This document shows, piece by piece, positions 1 through 10,044 of a stretch of DNA of 17,634 nucleotides (its first letter is position 1; each line of letters starts with the position of its first letter). The stretch is taken from NCBI GenBank assembly GCA_035940955.1, contig DASZEJ010000054.1, positions 1 to 17,634 on the forward strand, read 5' to 3'. The translations under genes and the position numbers were made by a program. Below the pieces are notes generated by a model. The model had not been told where the DNA came from and searched no databases. It was given only the letters and a program-made list of their open reading frames with translations. The stretch is from CADCVT01 sp035940955. Its GTDB lineage: Bacteria; Actinomycetota; Thermoleophilia; Solirubrobacterales; Solirubrobacteraceae.

Positions 1-1
1 T

Positions 2-169
2 CAGCTCGTGGACCCCTCGGGCGCCGGCCCGTTCCCGGCGCTCAAGGTGCGGCGCGGGCCGGACGGCAAGCCCGAGGTCGAGGACCCCGCGGCGGAGCAC
101 CGGCCCGAGCCGGACCCCGAGCCCGACGACCCCCGACCGGCCCCGGGCCCGCCCACGCCGCGCTCCTGA
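2..169 (+). CDS. C-terminal tail of an unidentified protein (5' partial)
   Basis: An open frame enters from the left edge (first full codon at base 2) and stops with TGA at 167-169. All of its roughly 55 codons but one end in G or C, so it is the coding frame. The visible tail reads QLVDPSGAGPFPALKVRRG and then becomes rich in Pro, Glu and Asp, ending in TPRS, which looks like a disordered acidic tail. No domain is visible and I do not recognise the protein. In many actinobacteria ruvX lies just upstream of mltG, so a RuvX with a C-terminal extension is possible, but nothing in this tail shows it. Confidence 0.7.
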   Translation, partial: QLVDPSGAGPFPALKVRRGPDGKPEVEDPAAEHRPEPDPEPDDPRPAPGPPTPRS

Positions 170-195
170 GCGAGCGCCGCTGCCGGGCGCGGCGC

Positions 196-218
196 ACGAC
201 CGACCCGGTCGTTAGCCT
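196..218 (+). promoter_or_regulatory. hairpin followed by a possible -10 box upstream of mltG
   Basis: ACGACC (196-201) and GGTCGT (207-212) form a perfect 6-bp inverted repeat with a 5-base loop, 26 bases after the upstream stop codon. TAGCCT (213-218), a TANNNT-type -10-like hexamer, follows at once, 18 bases before the mltG start. The stem could be a terminator without a U-run or an operator. In such GC-rich sequence a 6-bp stem can arise by chance. Confidence 0.3.
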
Positions 219-236
219 GAGGCCGGCCGCGCGCGT

Positions 237-2090
237 ATGCCGATCTTCCGTCGACATGACGATGCGCCCCGCGAGCGCACCCCCGAGGAGCGCGAACGGG
301 CGCGCCTCGAACGACAGGCCCGCCGAGCCGCCCGCTCCGGAGCCCCCCTCCCCGAACCACCGCCCCCGGCGCCGGACCCACCGACGCCGCACCGCGTCCG
401 CGACGAGCCGCCGGCGGCCGAGCCACCGCTGCCCCACCTCGCCGGCGAGCCGCCCGCCCCCGAGCCGGAGCCGCCCCACCTCGTCGACGAGCCGCCCGCC
501 CCTGAGCCACCGCTGCCCCACCTCGCCGGCGAGCCGCCGCCCGACGACCACGACCTGCCCGCGGAGCGATCCCACATCTCGACCGAGCCGCCGCCAGCGG
601 AGCCCCACCACACGGCCGCGGAGCCGCCCCCTCCCGCCGAGCCGCGCGAGTTCGCCGCCGAGGAGCGCGACCGTGGCGTGGAGGCCCCGCTCGCCGGCGG
701 CGAGCCGCTCGTCGCCTCCGAGGCGGTGGGGGACGCGCGGTCCGTCGCGCCCGACCCGCTCCAGCCGACCGCCCCCTTCGACCCGCTCTCCCACGACACG
801 TCGGAGGACGCCGCGGTCTTCGAGCCGCCCGGCGAGCGCGTCCGGCGGATCCCGGCGCGGCCCGCCGCGCCGGCGCCCGAGCGCGAGCCGATCGTGCCGC
901 CCGCGGCGCGGCGGGGGCGGCCGGCGCGGCCGGCCGCCGCCGTCGCCGACCCCGACGAGAAGCCCGCCGGCGCGAAGCCGATCGGCGCGCGCGAGCGCCG
1001 GCTGCCCCCGCCGCCGCCCGCGCCGGGCACGCCGGCGTTCGCCCGCCGCCGCCGGCGGCGCGGCCGCATCCTCGCCGGGCTGCTCCTGCTCTTCGTCGTC
1101 CTCCTCGCGCTCGGCGTCAACGCGCTCTTCCAGCCGTTCAAGGGCGACGGCGGCGAGGCCGTCACCGTCCGCATCCCGCCGAACTCGACGATCGCCGACG
1201 TCGGCGACCTGCTCGCCGAGAACGAGATCGTCGACTCGTCGTTCCTCTTCGTCCTGCGCGCCCGGCTCGCCGGCGCCGACCTCAAGGCCGGCACCTACCG
1301 CCTGCGCAAGGACTCGAGCTACGGCGACGCCCTCGACGCGCTCGCCGAGGACCCCGCGGCGCCGCGCACCATCACCGTCGTCATCCCCGAGGGCCGCTCG
1401 CGCGCCGAGACCGCCCCGATCGTCCGCCAGGCCGGCCTGCGGGGCGACTACCTGAAGGCCAGCGACCGCCAGAAGGGCTTCAGGCCGAGGCGCTACGGGG
1501 CGCGTCGCGGCACGAAGACCCTCGAGGGCTTCCTGTTCCCGGCCAGCTACGAGCTGCGCCCCGGGGCGACGGCCGACCAGCTCGTGAGGCAGCAGCTCGA
1601 CGCCTTCGAGCGCCAGGTCCGCGGCGTCGACATGTCCGCGGCACGGCGGCGGAACCTCGACGTCTACGACGTGCTCATCATCGCGTCGATGGTCGAGCGC
1701 GAGGCGTCGCTGGCCAGGGAGCGGCCGCTCATCGCCGCCGTGGTCTACAACCGGCTGCGTAAGGGCATGCCGCTCCAGCTCGACGCGACCATCCGCTACG
1801 CGACCCGCAACTGGCAGCGCCCGATCCGGCAGTCCGAGCTCGAGTCCGACTCGCCCTACAACACCTACCGCCGCACCGGCCTGCCGCCGACCCCGATCGG
1901 CAGCCCCGGCATCAGCTCGATCCGGGCAGCGGCCAACCCCGCGAACGTCGACTACCTGTACTACGTCATCAAGCCGTGCGGGAAGGGCGCCCACAACTTC
2001 TCGGCCACCGACGCGAAGTTCGCGCGCGACAAGGCGGAGTACGACCGCAAGCGCGAGGAGCTCGGCGGCAAGTCGCCGGTCGAGTGCTGA
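237..2090 (+). CDS. mltG: endolytic murein transglycosylase MltG (YceG family) with long proline-rich N-terminal arm
   Basis: MltG is an inner-membrane lytic transglycosylase that cuts nascent peptidoglycan and is thought to end glycan-strand growth. The 617-residue protein has a charged start (MPIFRRHDDAP), then about 250 disordered residues rich in Pro, Glu and Ala, an Arg-rich patch, and one membrane segment at about 278-298. The YceG domain fills the rest. The catalytic glutamate is E487 in IASMVEREAS, matching the IVEKET motif of E. coli MltG, followed by YNRLRKGMPLQLDATIRY. The C-terminus (YYVIKPCGKGAHNFSAT) is typical of the family. E. coli MltG has about 340 residues, so the extra length is the cytoplasmic arm, which includes three 14-residue repeats. 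The start is the first ATG, and the stop overlaps the next gene by one base. Activity is inferred from family motifs. Confidence 0.93.
   Translation: MPIFRRHDDAPRERTPEERERARLERQARRAARSGAPLPEPPPPAPDPPTPHRVRDEPPAAEPPLPHLAGEPPAPEPEPPHLVDEPPAPEPPLPHLAGEPPPDDHDLPAERSHISTEPPPAEPHHTAAEPPPPAEPREFAAEERDRGVEAPLAGGEPLVASEAVGDARSVAPDPLQPTAPFDPLSHDTSEDAAVFEPPGERVRRIPARPAAPAPEREPIVPPAARRGRPARPAAAVADPDEKPAGAKPIGARERRLPPPPPAPGTPAFARRRRRRGRILAGLLLLFVVLLALGVNALFQPFKGDGGEAVTVRIPPNSTIADVGDLLAENEIVDSSFLFVLRARLAGADLKAGTYRLRKDSSYGDALDALAEDPAAPRTITVVIPEGRSRAETAPIVRQAGLRGDYLKASDRQKGFRPRRYGARRGTKTLEGFLFPASYELRPGATADQLVRQQLDAFERQVRGVDMSAARRRNLDVYDVLIIASMVEREASLARERPLIAAVVYNRLRKGMPLQLDATIRYATRNWQRPIRQSELESDSPYNTYRRTGLPPTPIGSPGISSIRAAANPANVDYLYYVIKPCGKGAHNFSATDAKFARDKAEYDRKREELGGKSPVEC
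402..527 (+). repeat. three 42-bp tandem repeats in the mltG proline-rich arm
   Basis: Residues 56-97 of MltG consist of three 14-residue units: DEPPAAEPPLPHLA, GEPPAPEPEPPHLV and DEPPAPEPPLPHLA. A further GEPP begins a fourth unit. At the DNA level, 420-454 and 504-538 are identical over 35 bases, which points to recent duplication. The units are in frame and would lengthen or shorten the cytoplasmic arm without breaking the enzyme. Confidence 0.85.
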
Positions 2091-2758
2091 TGCCCCGCAC
2101 GGCGCTCGTCACCGGCGCCAATCGAGGGATCGGCCGCGCGGTGGCGCAGCTGCTGCGGTCGGAGGGCCTGGCGGTCGTGGTCGCCGGCCGCGACGAGGCG
2201 TCGATCCGCGAGGTGGCGGAGGCGCTCGGCGCGACCCCGCTGCGCGTCGACGTCCGCGACGCCGCGGCGGTCGAGCAGGCCGCGCAGCGCGCCGGCCACG
2301 TCGACGTGCTCGTCAACAACGCCGCGATCCTCGACGAGGGGCAGGACCCGGTGACCGAGGACCCCGAGCGCGTCACCGCGATCGTCGACACGAACCTGCT
2401 CGGCGCCTGGTGGACGTGCCGCGCGTTCCTGCCCGGGATGCTCGCCCGCGACTGGGGCCGGATCGTCAACGTCTCCAGCGGCGCCGGCTCGTTCGCGGGG
2501 GGCCTGTGGCCCGCCGCGCCCGCCTACAGCGTCTCCAAGGCGGCGCTGAACGCGCTGACGCTGGTGCTGGCCGACCGCCTCGAGGGCACGAACGTCAAGG
2601 TCAACGCCGCCGACCCCGGCACGGTCGCCACCCGCATGGCGCCGTACGCCAGCCGCACCCCCGAGCAGGCCGCCGAGCACATCGCCACCCTCGCCCTGCT
2701 GCCCGACGACGGCCCGAGCGGCGGCTTCTTCCACGAGGGCCGCCCGGAGCCGTGGTGA
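2090..2758 (+). CDS. short-chain dehydrogenase/reductase (SDR), classical type
   Basis: This is a 222-residue NAD(P)-dependent oxidoreductase with a single Rossmann fold. The cofactor motif TGANRGIG lies at residues 8-15 and NNA at 76-78. The catalytic tetrad is N102, S130, Y146 and K150, the last two in YSVSK. An Arg after the second strand (AGRDEAS) suggests NADPH, but this is not proven. The start ATG overlaps the mltG stop (TGATG, one shared base). A longer frame begins upstream at 1976, but that part is a shadow of mltG. The C-terminus SGGFFHEGRPEPW resembles carbonyl-reductase-like SDRs. The stop overlaps aroE by four bases, so it is probably co-translated with mltG and aroE. The substrate cannot be told from the sequence. 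Confidence 0.9.
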   Translation: MPRTALVTGANRGIGRAVAQLLRSEGLAVVVAGRDEASIREVAEALGATPLRVDVRDAAAVEQAAQRAGHVDVLVNNAAILDEGQDPVTEDPERVTAIVDTNLLGAWWTCRAFLPGMLARDWGRIVNVSSGAGSFAGGLWPAAPAYSVSKAALNALTLVLADRLEGTNVKVNAADPGTVATRMAPYASRTPEQAAEHIATLALLPDDGPSGGFFHEGRPEPW

Positions 2759-3513
2759 CCCGGCGCTTCGGCGTCGCCGGCTGGCCCGTCGCGCACAGCC
2801 GCTCGCCCGCCATGTTCGCCGCGGCCTTCGACGCCCTCGGCCTCGACGACCACCGCTACCAGCGCCTCCCCGTCCCCCGCGACGTCGCGCGCGAGACGCT
2901 CCGCGCGCTGCCCGCCGCCGGCTTCGCGGGCGTCAACGTCACGATGCCGCACAAGGAGGTCGCGCTGGGCGTCGCGCACGAGGCCACCGACCGCGCGCGC
3001 GAGATCGGCGCCGCCAACACGCTCACGTTCGGCCCCGAGGGAGCGATCCACGCCGACAACACCGACGCGCCGGCGCTGCTCGACGCGCTCGGCGAGCCGC
3101 CCGGCACCGCGCTCGTGCTCGGCGCCGGCGGCAGCGCCCGCGCAGTGGTCTGGGCGCTGCAGCGCGCCGGGACGGAGGTCAGCGTGCTCGCCCGCACGCC
3201 GCGCCGCGCCGAGGTCTTCGGCGTCCGCATGGTGACCAAGCCGATCCGCGCCGAGTGCCTCGTCAACTGCACGCCGGTCGGGATGGACGACCCCGACGCC
3301 GTCCCCGCCGACCCCGAGGGCTACTTCGTCGTCGTCGACCTCGTCTACCAGAGCGGTCCCACAGCGCTGCTGCGCCGGGCCGCGGCGGCCGGCGCGCGCA
3401 CGGTCGACGGCCTCGAGATCCTCGTCCGCCAGGGCGCGCTCAGCCTCGAGCGGTGGCTCGGCCGGCCGGCGCCTCTGGACGCGATGCGCCGAGGCGCCCT
3501 CGGCGTCCACTAA
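2755..3513 (+). CDS. aroE: shikimate dehydrogenase
   Basis: The enzyme reduces 3-dehydroshikimate to shikimate with NADPH in aromatic amino acid synthesis. The 252-residue protein shows the shikimate-binding serines (AHSRSPAMF, 14-21), the catalytic lysine K67 in NVTMPHK, N88 and D104 (ADNTDAPALL), and the nucleotide loop GAGGSARA (123-130). ARTPRR at 146-151 is the NADP-phosphate clamp. NCTPVGM and Q226 of VRQGALSLERWLG complete the family pattern. The length is slightly below the usual 265-285 residues. The start is GTG at 2755, giving a GTGA overlap with the SDR stop. GTG at 2752 is an in-frame alternative. Codons further upstream in this frame are a shadow of the SDR gene. Confidence 0.92.
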   Translation: MTRRFGVAGWPVAHSRSPAMFAAAFDALGLDDHRYQRLPVPRDVARETLRALPAAGFAGVNVTMPHKEVALGVAHEATDRAREIGAANTLTFGPEGAIHADNTDAPALLDALGEPPGTALVLGAGGSARAVVWALQRAGTEVSVLARTPRRAEVFGVRMVTKPIRAECLVNCTPVGMDDPDAVPADPEGYFVVVDLVYQSGPTALLRRAAAAGARTVDGLEILVRQGALSLERWLGRPAPLDAMRRGALGVH

Positions 3514-3516
3514 GGA
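3512..3516 (+). promoter_or_regulatory. AAGGA ribosome-binding-like site after aroE
   Basis: AAGGA overlaps the aroE TAA stop and sits 11 bases before ATG 3528. That ATG opens a 42-codon Arg-rich frame (to 3656) which is not the pilB frame. The in-frame pilB starts are GTG 3539, GTG 3554 and ATG 3560. A separate AGGGA at 3545-3549 lies 10 bases before ATG 3560, and this decided the pilB start used here. Confidence 0.35.
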
Positions 3517-3559
3517 ACGAAGTCGCGATGCCGACAAGGTGGCCAGGGATCACGTGCCC

Positions 3560-5316
<1,757 letters not shown>

Positions 5317-5320
<4 letters not shown>

Positions 5321-7371
5321 GCGTCGCGGGGCGCGACCTCGGCCGCGGCGACGCGGTCGACGTCCGGCGCGTCGCCCTGCTCCGCCGCGGGCGGCTTGCG
5401 CTCGAACCCGGCGGCGCGGTAGGCGGCCTCCTCGTCGAGCGTCTCGTGCTCGAGCAGCGTGCGCGCCAGCATCTCCAGCCGGTCGCGGTTCTCGCGCAGG
5501 CGGTGCAGCGCCGCCGCGTAGCACTCGTCGACGATCTTGCGGACCTCCTCGTCGACCAGCTCGCGCGTGGCCTCCGACGGGGCGCCGTTCGTGCCGGGGA
5601 AGAACGTCGGGTCGTCCATCGGGCCGGGGAGCACGGAGACGAGGCCGATGCGGTCCGACATGCCCCAGCGCCCGACCATCTGGCGGGCGATCCGCGTGAC
5701 CTGCTCGAGGTCGGACTCCGCGCCCGTCGTCACGTTGCCGTAGATCAGCTCCTCGGCCGCCCGCCCGCCGAGCGCGCCGACGATCCGCCCGCGCAGGTAG
5801 CTCTGGTCGTAGCCGTAGCGGTCGGTCTCCGGCGACTGGAAGGTGACGCCGAGGGCGCGCCCGCGCGGCACGATCGACACCTTGCGCACGGGGTCGGCGC
5901 CCGGCTCGAGCATCCCCAGCAGCGCGTGGCCGGACTCGTGGTAGGCGGTGCGCTCGCGCTCGTCGGCGGAGATCGTGATCCGCCGCTCGGCGCCGAGCAC
6001 GATCCGCTCCAGCGAGTTCGTGAAGTCGGCGATCTTGATCGTGTCGTCGTTGCGCCGTGCGGCCGACAGCGCGGCCTCGTTGACGAGGTTGCGCAGGTCG
6101 GCGCCGACCATGCCCGGCGTCGTGGCGGCGACGGCGCTCAGGTCGACCTCGGGGTCGAGCGGCTTGCCGCGCGTATGGACCCGCAGGATCTGCTCGCGCC
6201 CGTCCTTGTCGGGCGGGGAGACCGCGACGCGGCGGTCGAAGCGCCCGGGCCGCAGCAGCGCCTGGTCGAGGATCTCGGGCCGGTTGGTCGCGGCGAGCAC
6301 GATGACGCCCTCGGACCCCGTGAAGCCGTCCATCTCCGTGAGGATCTGGTTGAGCGTCTGCTCGCGCTCGTCGTGGCCGCCGAGGTTGCCGCCCGGGCCG
6401 CCGCGCGAGCGCCCGATCGCGTCCAGCTCGTCGATGAAGATGATCGCCGGCGCGGCCTTCTTGGCGTTCTCGAACAGGTCGCGCACGCGGCTCGCGCCGA
6501 CGCCGACGACCATCTCGATGAACTCGGACGCGCTGAGCGAGAAGAACGGCACGTCGGCCTCGCCGGCGACCGCGCGGGCCAGGAGGGTCTTGCCCGTCCC
6601 GGGCGGTCCGCTCAGCAGCACGCCCTTGGGGATCATCGCGCCGAGCCGCCGGTACCGGTCCGGGTTCTTGAGGAAGTCGACGATCTCGACCAGCTCCTCC
6701 TCGGCCTCCTCGATGCCGGCGACGTCTTCGAACGTCGTGCGCTGCTCGCTGGCCTCGTAGCGCTTGGCCTTCGAGCGGCCGAGCCCGGTGAGCGCGCCGC
6801 CCGCGCCGCCCGCCGCCCGCCGCATGAGGAAGATGAAGAGGCCGACGAGCAGCAGCGTCGGGCCGAAGAACAGCAGGATCTCGGCCAGGAACGAGCGCCC
6901 CTCGTCGATCGGCCGCGCGTTGACCTGCACGTCCTTCTCCTCCAGCAGCCGCGACAGCCGCTCGCTGTCGACGAACGCCGGCAGCGTCGTCTCGAACTTC
7001 CTCTCGCCGCTCTCGTCCTCGTCGGTGGGGGAGTCCACGGCGCGCGCGAACTCGCCCTGCACGACGTCGCCCTGCGCGTTGACCTCGGTGACGTTGCCGC
7101 GCTCGACCTGGTCCTCGAAGGTCGAGAACGGCACCTGCTCGCGGCCGCCGTCGTCGGGCACGCGCGAGGCGACCACGAAGTTCAGCACCAGCAGGCCGAG
7201 CGTCATCCACAGCAGCCAGCGCGGGAACCGCAGCCGCGGGCGATCGCCGCCGCCGCCCGCCCCCGGAGCGCCCGGCCGGTCGTTGCCGTCGGGCCGCCGC
7301 CCCCGCGCTCCCTCGACCCGCCAGGGCTGCTGATCGGGCTTCTCCGGCGCGCGCTTGGTCGGCTCGTCCAT
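5317..7371 (-). CDS. ftsH: ATP-dependent zinc metalloprotease FtsH
   Basis: FtsH is a membrane-anchored hexameric AAA+ protease that removes damaged or regulated membrane and cytoplasmic proteins. The 684-residue protein has a charged, Gly-rich N-terminus, TM1 at about 51-68, an extracytoplasmic domain of roughly 90 residues and TM2 at about 162-183. The AAA module has Walker A GPPGTGKT (K261), Walker B IIFIDELDAIG and the arginine-finger region RPGRFDRR. The protease domain has the zinc motif HESGH (478-482) with E479 catalytic and D554 in AESDLEQ as third ligand. The pore loop reads FIEMVVGVGAS, with Val288 where E. coli has the pore Phe. The ATG start is divergent from pilT with a 91-base gap. 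The stop shares CTAG with pilB. It is a complete gene and probably functional. Confidence 0.96.
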
Positions 7372-7462
7372 TGGTCAGCTCAGTGTCGCAGGTCCGACAT
7401 TGGTCCAACCGGTGTCGAAGACCCGTCCAGCCGCCGCTCGCGGGGCCGATGACCGGGCAGCC

Positions 7463-8545
7463 ATGCACTTCGACTTCGCCGACGTCCTGCTGGAGGTCCT
7501 TCAGCGCAACGCGTCTGACCTCCACATCACCGCGGGCTCCCATCCGATGGTCCGCGTGCGCGGTCGCCTGGTGCAGCTCGAGGACTACCCCGTGCTGACG
7601 CAGACCGACACGCGCGAGGTCATCTACTCGATCCTGACGAACGACCAGCGCCAGCGGCTCGAGACCGACTGGCAGCTCGACTTCGCCTACGCGATCCCGA
7701 ACGTGGCGCGCTTCCGCGTCAACGCGTACTTCCAGCGCGCCGCGCTCGGCGCCGCGTTCCGCCTCATCCCGTTCGAGATCAAGTCGATCGACGAGCTCGG
7801 CCTGCCGGCGGTGCTCCACGACTTCGTCCACAAGCCCCGCGGCCTCGTGCTCGTCACCGGGCCGACCGGCTCGGGCAAGTCGACGTCGCTGGCGGCGGTC
7901 ATCGACGCGATCAACCGCACGCGTGAGGACCACATCCTCACGATCGAGGACCCGATCGAGTTCCTGCACCCGCACAAGAAGTGCATCGTCAACCAGCGCG
8001 AGCTGGGGTCGGACGCGCAGTCGTTCGCCGGCGCGCTGAAGGCGGCGCTGCGCCAGGACCCCGACGTGATCCTCGTCGGCGAGATGCGCGACCTCGAGAC
8101 GATCTCGACCGCGCTGACCGCGGCCGAGACCGGCCACCTCGTGTTCGCGACGCAGCACACGCAGGACGCGCCGCAGACGATCGACCGCATCATCGACGTG
8201 TTCCCGCCCGAGCAGCAGCAGCAGGTGCGCGTGCAGCTGTCGGTCGCGCTCCAGGGCGTCGTGACCCAGTCGCTGCTGCCGACGGCGGACGGCTCCGGGC
8301 GCATCGCCGCCTGCGAGGTCCTCATCCCGACCGCGGCGGTCCGCAACCTGATCCGCGAGGGCAAGACGCACCAGATCATGTCGGTCATGCAGACCGGCTC
8401 GCAGTCCGGCATGCAGACGATGGACGCGGCGCTCGCGACGCTCGTCCGCCAGGGCAGGATCTCGCAGAAGCTCGCCGAGCAGCGGTCCGGCCATCCGGAC
8501 GAGCTGCGGCGCCTGATGGGCGCCGGCGGCCTCATGGCCGCGTGA
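7463..8545 (+). CDS. pilT: type IV pilus retraction ATPase PilT
   Basis: PilT is the hexameric ATPase that depolymerises pili and powers twitching. The protein has 360 residues from ATG 7463 (MHFDFADVLLEVLQRNASDLHI), close to the usual 345-370. The N-terminal PAS-like domain carries SDLHITAGSHPMVRVRG. The core has Walker A GPTGSGKST (K139), the Asp box TIEDPIEFLH, Walker B DVILVGEMRDLETI, the His box ATQHTQDA and the PilT-specific VRNLIREGKTHQI. These last features separate it from PilB. The frame stays open upstream to 7355, but that would run into the ftsH start, so ATG 7463 is preferred. No clear ribosome-binding site precedes it. pilC follows after four bases and is likely co-transcribed. 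Confidence 0.95.
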   Translation: MHFDFADVLLEVLQRNASDLHITAGSHPMVRVRGRLVQLEDYPVLTQTDTREVIYSILTNDQRQRLETDWQLDFAYAIPNVARFRVNAYFQRAALGAAFRLIPFEIKSIDELGLPAVLHDFVHKPRGLVLVTGPTGSGKSTSLAAVIDAINRTREDHILTIEDPIEFLHPHKKCIVNQRELGSDAQSFAGALKAALRQDPDVILVGEMRDLETISTALTAAETGHLVFATQHTQDAPQTIDRIIDVFPPEQQQQVRVQLSVALQGVVTQSLLPTADGSGRIAACEVLIPTAAVRNLIREGKTHQIMSVMQTGSQSGMQTMDAALATLVRQGRISQKLAEQRSGHPDELRRLMGAGGLMAA

Positions 8546-8549
8546 CGAC

Positions 8550-9764
8550 ATGAGCGCCACGACGTTCGTCTTCAAGGCGATGGACCTCACGGGCCGCCAG
8601 GCCCACGGTGAGGTCGAGGCCGAGTCGAAGCAGCACGTCGCGGACCAGCTCAAGACGCGCGGCCTGATCGTCCTCGACATCGCCGACAAGCGGACGTCGA
8701 AGGAGATCACGCTCCCCGGAGCCAACCGGGTCAAGCTCACCGACATCGCGGTGATGACGCGCCAGCTGGCGACGATGGTCAGCTCGGGCATGACGATCCT
8801 CAAGGCGCTCTACGTGCTCGAGGCGCAGACGGAGAGCAAGCCGCTCGCCGAGACGCTGACCAAGGTGCGCAAGGACGTCGAGGCCGGCCTGCCGCTCAGC
8901 GACGCGCTCGAGCGCCACCCCAAGGTGTTCAACCAGCTCTTCGTCGCGATGACGCGGGCGGGCGAGACCGGCGGCATGCTCGAGTCGGCCCTGCTGCGGG
9001 TCGCCGACCAGATCGAGGCCGAGGACTCCCTGCGCCGCCAGGTCAAGAGCGCGATGGTCTACCCGGGCGTGATCATGACGTTCGCGGCGATCGTCCTGCT
9101 CGCGCTGGTGATCTTCCTCGTCCCGATCTTCGAGGACATCTTCAAGGACTTCGGCGGCGAGCTGCCGATGATCACGAAGATCACCGTCGCGATCTCGGAC
9201 TTCGTCACCGGCCGCTGGTACCTCCTGATCGCGGGCGTCGCCGGCACGGTCGTCGGCTTCAAGAAGTGGAAGGGCAGCGTCCGCGGCCGCCAGCAGTGGG
9301 ACGCCGCGCGCCTGAAGATCCCGATGAAGATCGGGATGATCGTGCAGAAGGTCGCCCTCGCCCGCTGGTCGCGCACCCTGTCCGCGCTGACGACGGCCGG
9401 CGTGCCGCTGCTCCAGGCGCTCGACATCACCGGCAAGACCGCCGGCAACTGGGTGATCGAGAAGGCCATGTACGACGTCATCGAGAACGTCAAGCGCGGC
9501 GGCACGATCGCGGCCCCGCTGAAGGACATCGACGTCTTCCCCTCGATGGTCACCCACATGATCGGCGTGGGCGAGGAGACCGGCGCCCTCGACACGATGC
9601 TGTCGAAGGTCGCCGACTTCTACGAGGACCAGGTCGCCGCGGCGGTCAAGTCCCTGACCTCGATCCTCGAGCCGATCATGATCGTGGTCGTCGGCGCCAT
9701 CGTCGGCTTCATCGTCATCGCGATGTACATGCCGATGTTCAAGGTGTACGACCAGATCAGGTAG
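8550..9764 (+). CDS. pilC: type IV pilus inner-membrane platform protein PilC (GspF family)
   Basis: PilC is the polytopic membrane protein on which PilB and PilT act and from which the pilus is built. The 404-residue protein has a short N-terminal domain (FKAMDLTGRQAHGEVEAES) and two type II secretion F domains (about 65-190 and 268-390). Each carries the GAGE-type signature: TRAGETGGML at 135-144 and GVGEETGAL at 339-347. Predicted membrane segments lie near 170-193, 223-240 and 373-396. The ATG is four bases after the pilT stop, so the pair is probably one transcript. No pilin or pilMNO genes follow, so the rest of the machine must be elsewhere or upstream of the window. Confidence 0.95.
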   Translation: MSATTFVFKAMDLTGRQAHGEVEAESKQHVADQLKTRGLIVLDIADKRTSKEITLPGANRVKLTDIAVMTRQLATMVSSGMTILKALYVLEAQTESKPLAETLTKVRKDVEAGLPLSDALERHPKVFNQLFVAMTRAGETGGMLESALLRVADQIEAEDSLRRQVKSAMVYPGVIMTFAAIVLLALVIFLVPIFEDIFKDFGGELPMITKITVAISDFVTGRWYLLIAGVAGTVVGFKKWKGSVRGRQQWDAARLKIPMKIGMIVQKVALARWSRTLSALTTAGVPLLQALDITGKTAGNWVIEKAMYDVIENVKRGGTIAAPLKDIDVFPSMVTHMIGVGEETGALDTMLSKVADFYEDQVAAAVKSLTSILEPIMIVVVGAIVGFIVIAMYMPMFKVYDQIR

Positions 9765-9783
9765 GTCCCGTCGCGCCGCGGGG

Positions 9784-9815
9784 TAGTCTTTACGCATGGC
9801 GCAATCGGTAAAGAC
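9784..9815 (+). promoter_or_regulatory. vapBC promoter with perfect inverted-repeat operator
   Basis: TAGTCT (9784-9789) is a TANNNT -10-like hexamer ending six bases before the vapB ATG. GTCTTTAC (9786-9793) and GTAAAGAC (9808-9815) form a perfect 8-bp inverted repeat with a 14-base spacer. The arm centres are 22 bases apart, or two helical turns. The repeat covers the -10 box and the start codon. VapB-type antitoxins commonly bind such repeats as dimers to repress their own operon. The function here is inferred. Confidence 0.65.
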
Positions 9816-10044
9816 GTCCGTCGCCCGGACGCGCATCTCCTCCAAGCACCAGGTCACGATCGCCAAGCAGGCGTTCGACGCCGCCGGCTTTCGAGCGGGC
9901 GATGTCGTTGCTGTGCGTGCGCTCGGGCCCGGGCGGGTCGAGCTGACGCGCCTGGATGAGCTGTTCGCCAAGCACCGCGGGCGCGTCCAGGGCGGCAGCG
10001 CCGCGCGCGAGGCGGTCGAGCGGCTGCGCGACGAGTGGCTGTAG
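9796..10044 (+). CDS. vapB: antitoxin, AbrB/MazE-like DNA-binding (VapB type)
   Basis: This 82-residue protein has an N-terminal swapped-hairpin AbrB-like fold. ISSKHQVTIAKQAFDAAGFR is followed by AGDVVAVRALGPGRVELTRL, the usual pattern of MazE/VapB antitoxins. The C-terminal 30 residues are charged and helical and probably wrap the toxin. It overlaps the PIN-domain toxin by ten bases, the classic toxin-antitoxin layout. The complex should repress its own promoter through the inverted repeat over the start codon. About nine of its codons end in A or T (CAA, GTA, TTT, CGA, GTT and others), mostly in the first half, unlike the neighbouring pilus genes. This suggests acquisition by transfer. Confidence 0.85.
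   Translation: MAQSVKTSVARTRISSKHQVTIAKQAFDAAGFRAGDVVAVRALGPGRVELTRLDELFAKHRGRVQGGSAAREAVERLRDEWL

Noticed and set aside
402..538. The mltG repeats as a CRISPR or mobile-element signature
   Set aside because: The units are contiguous, in frame and encode a regular peptide, with no spacers.
42..1994. A 650-codon minus-strand frame opposite mltG
   Set aside because: It has no domain, its sequence is repetitive Arg/Gly/Val, and mltG is clear on the other strand.
3514..3559. A possible c-di-GMP riboswitch before pilB
   Set aside because: The gap is only 46 bases, too short for a GEMM aptamer, and I saw no matching conserved core.
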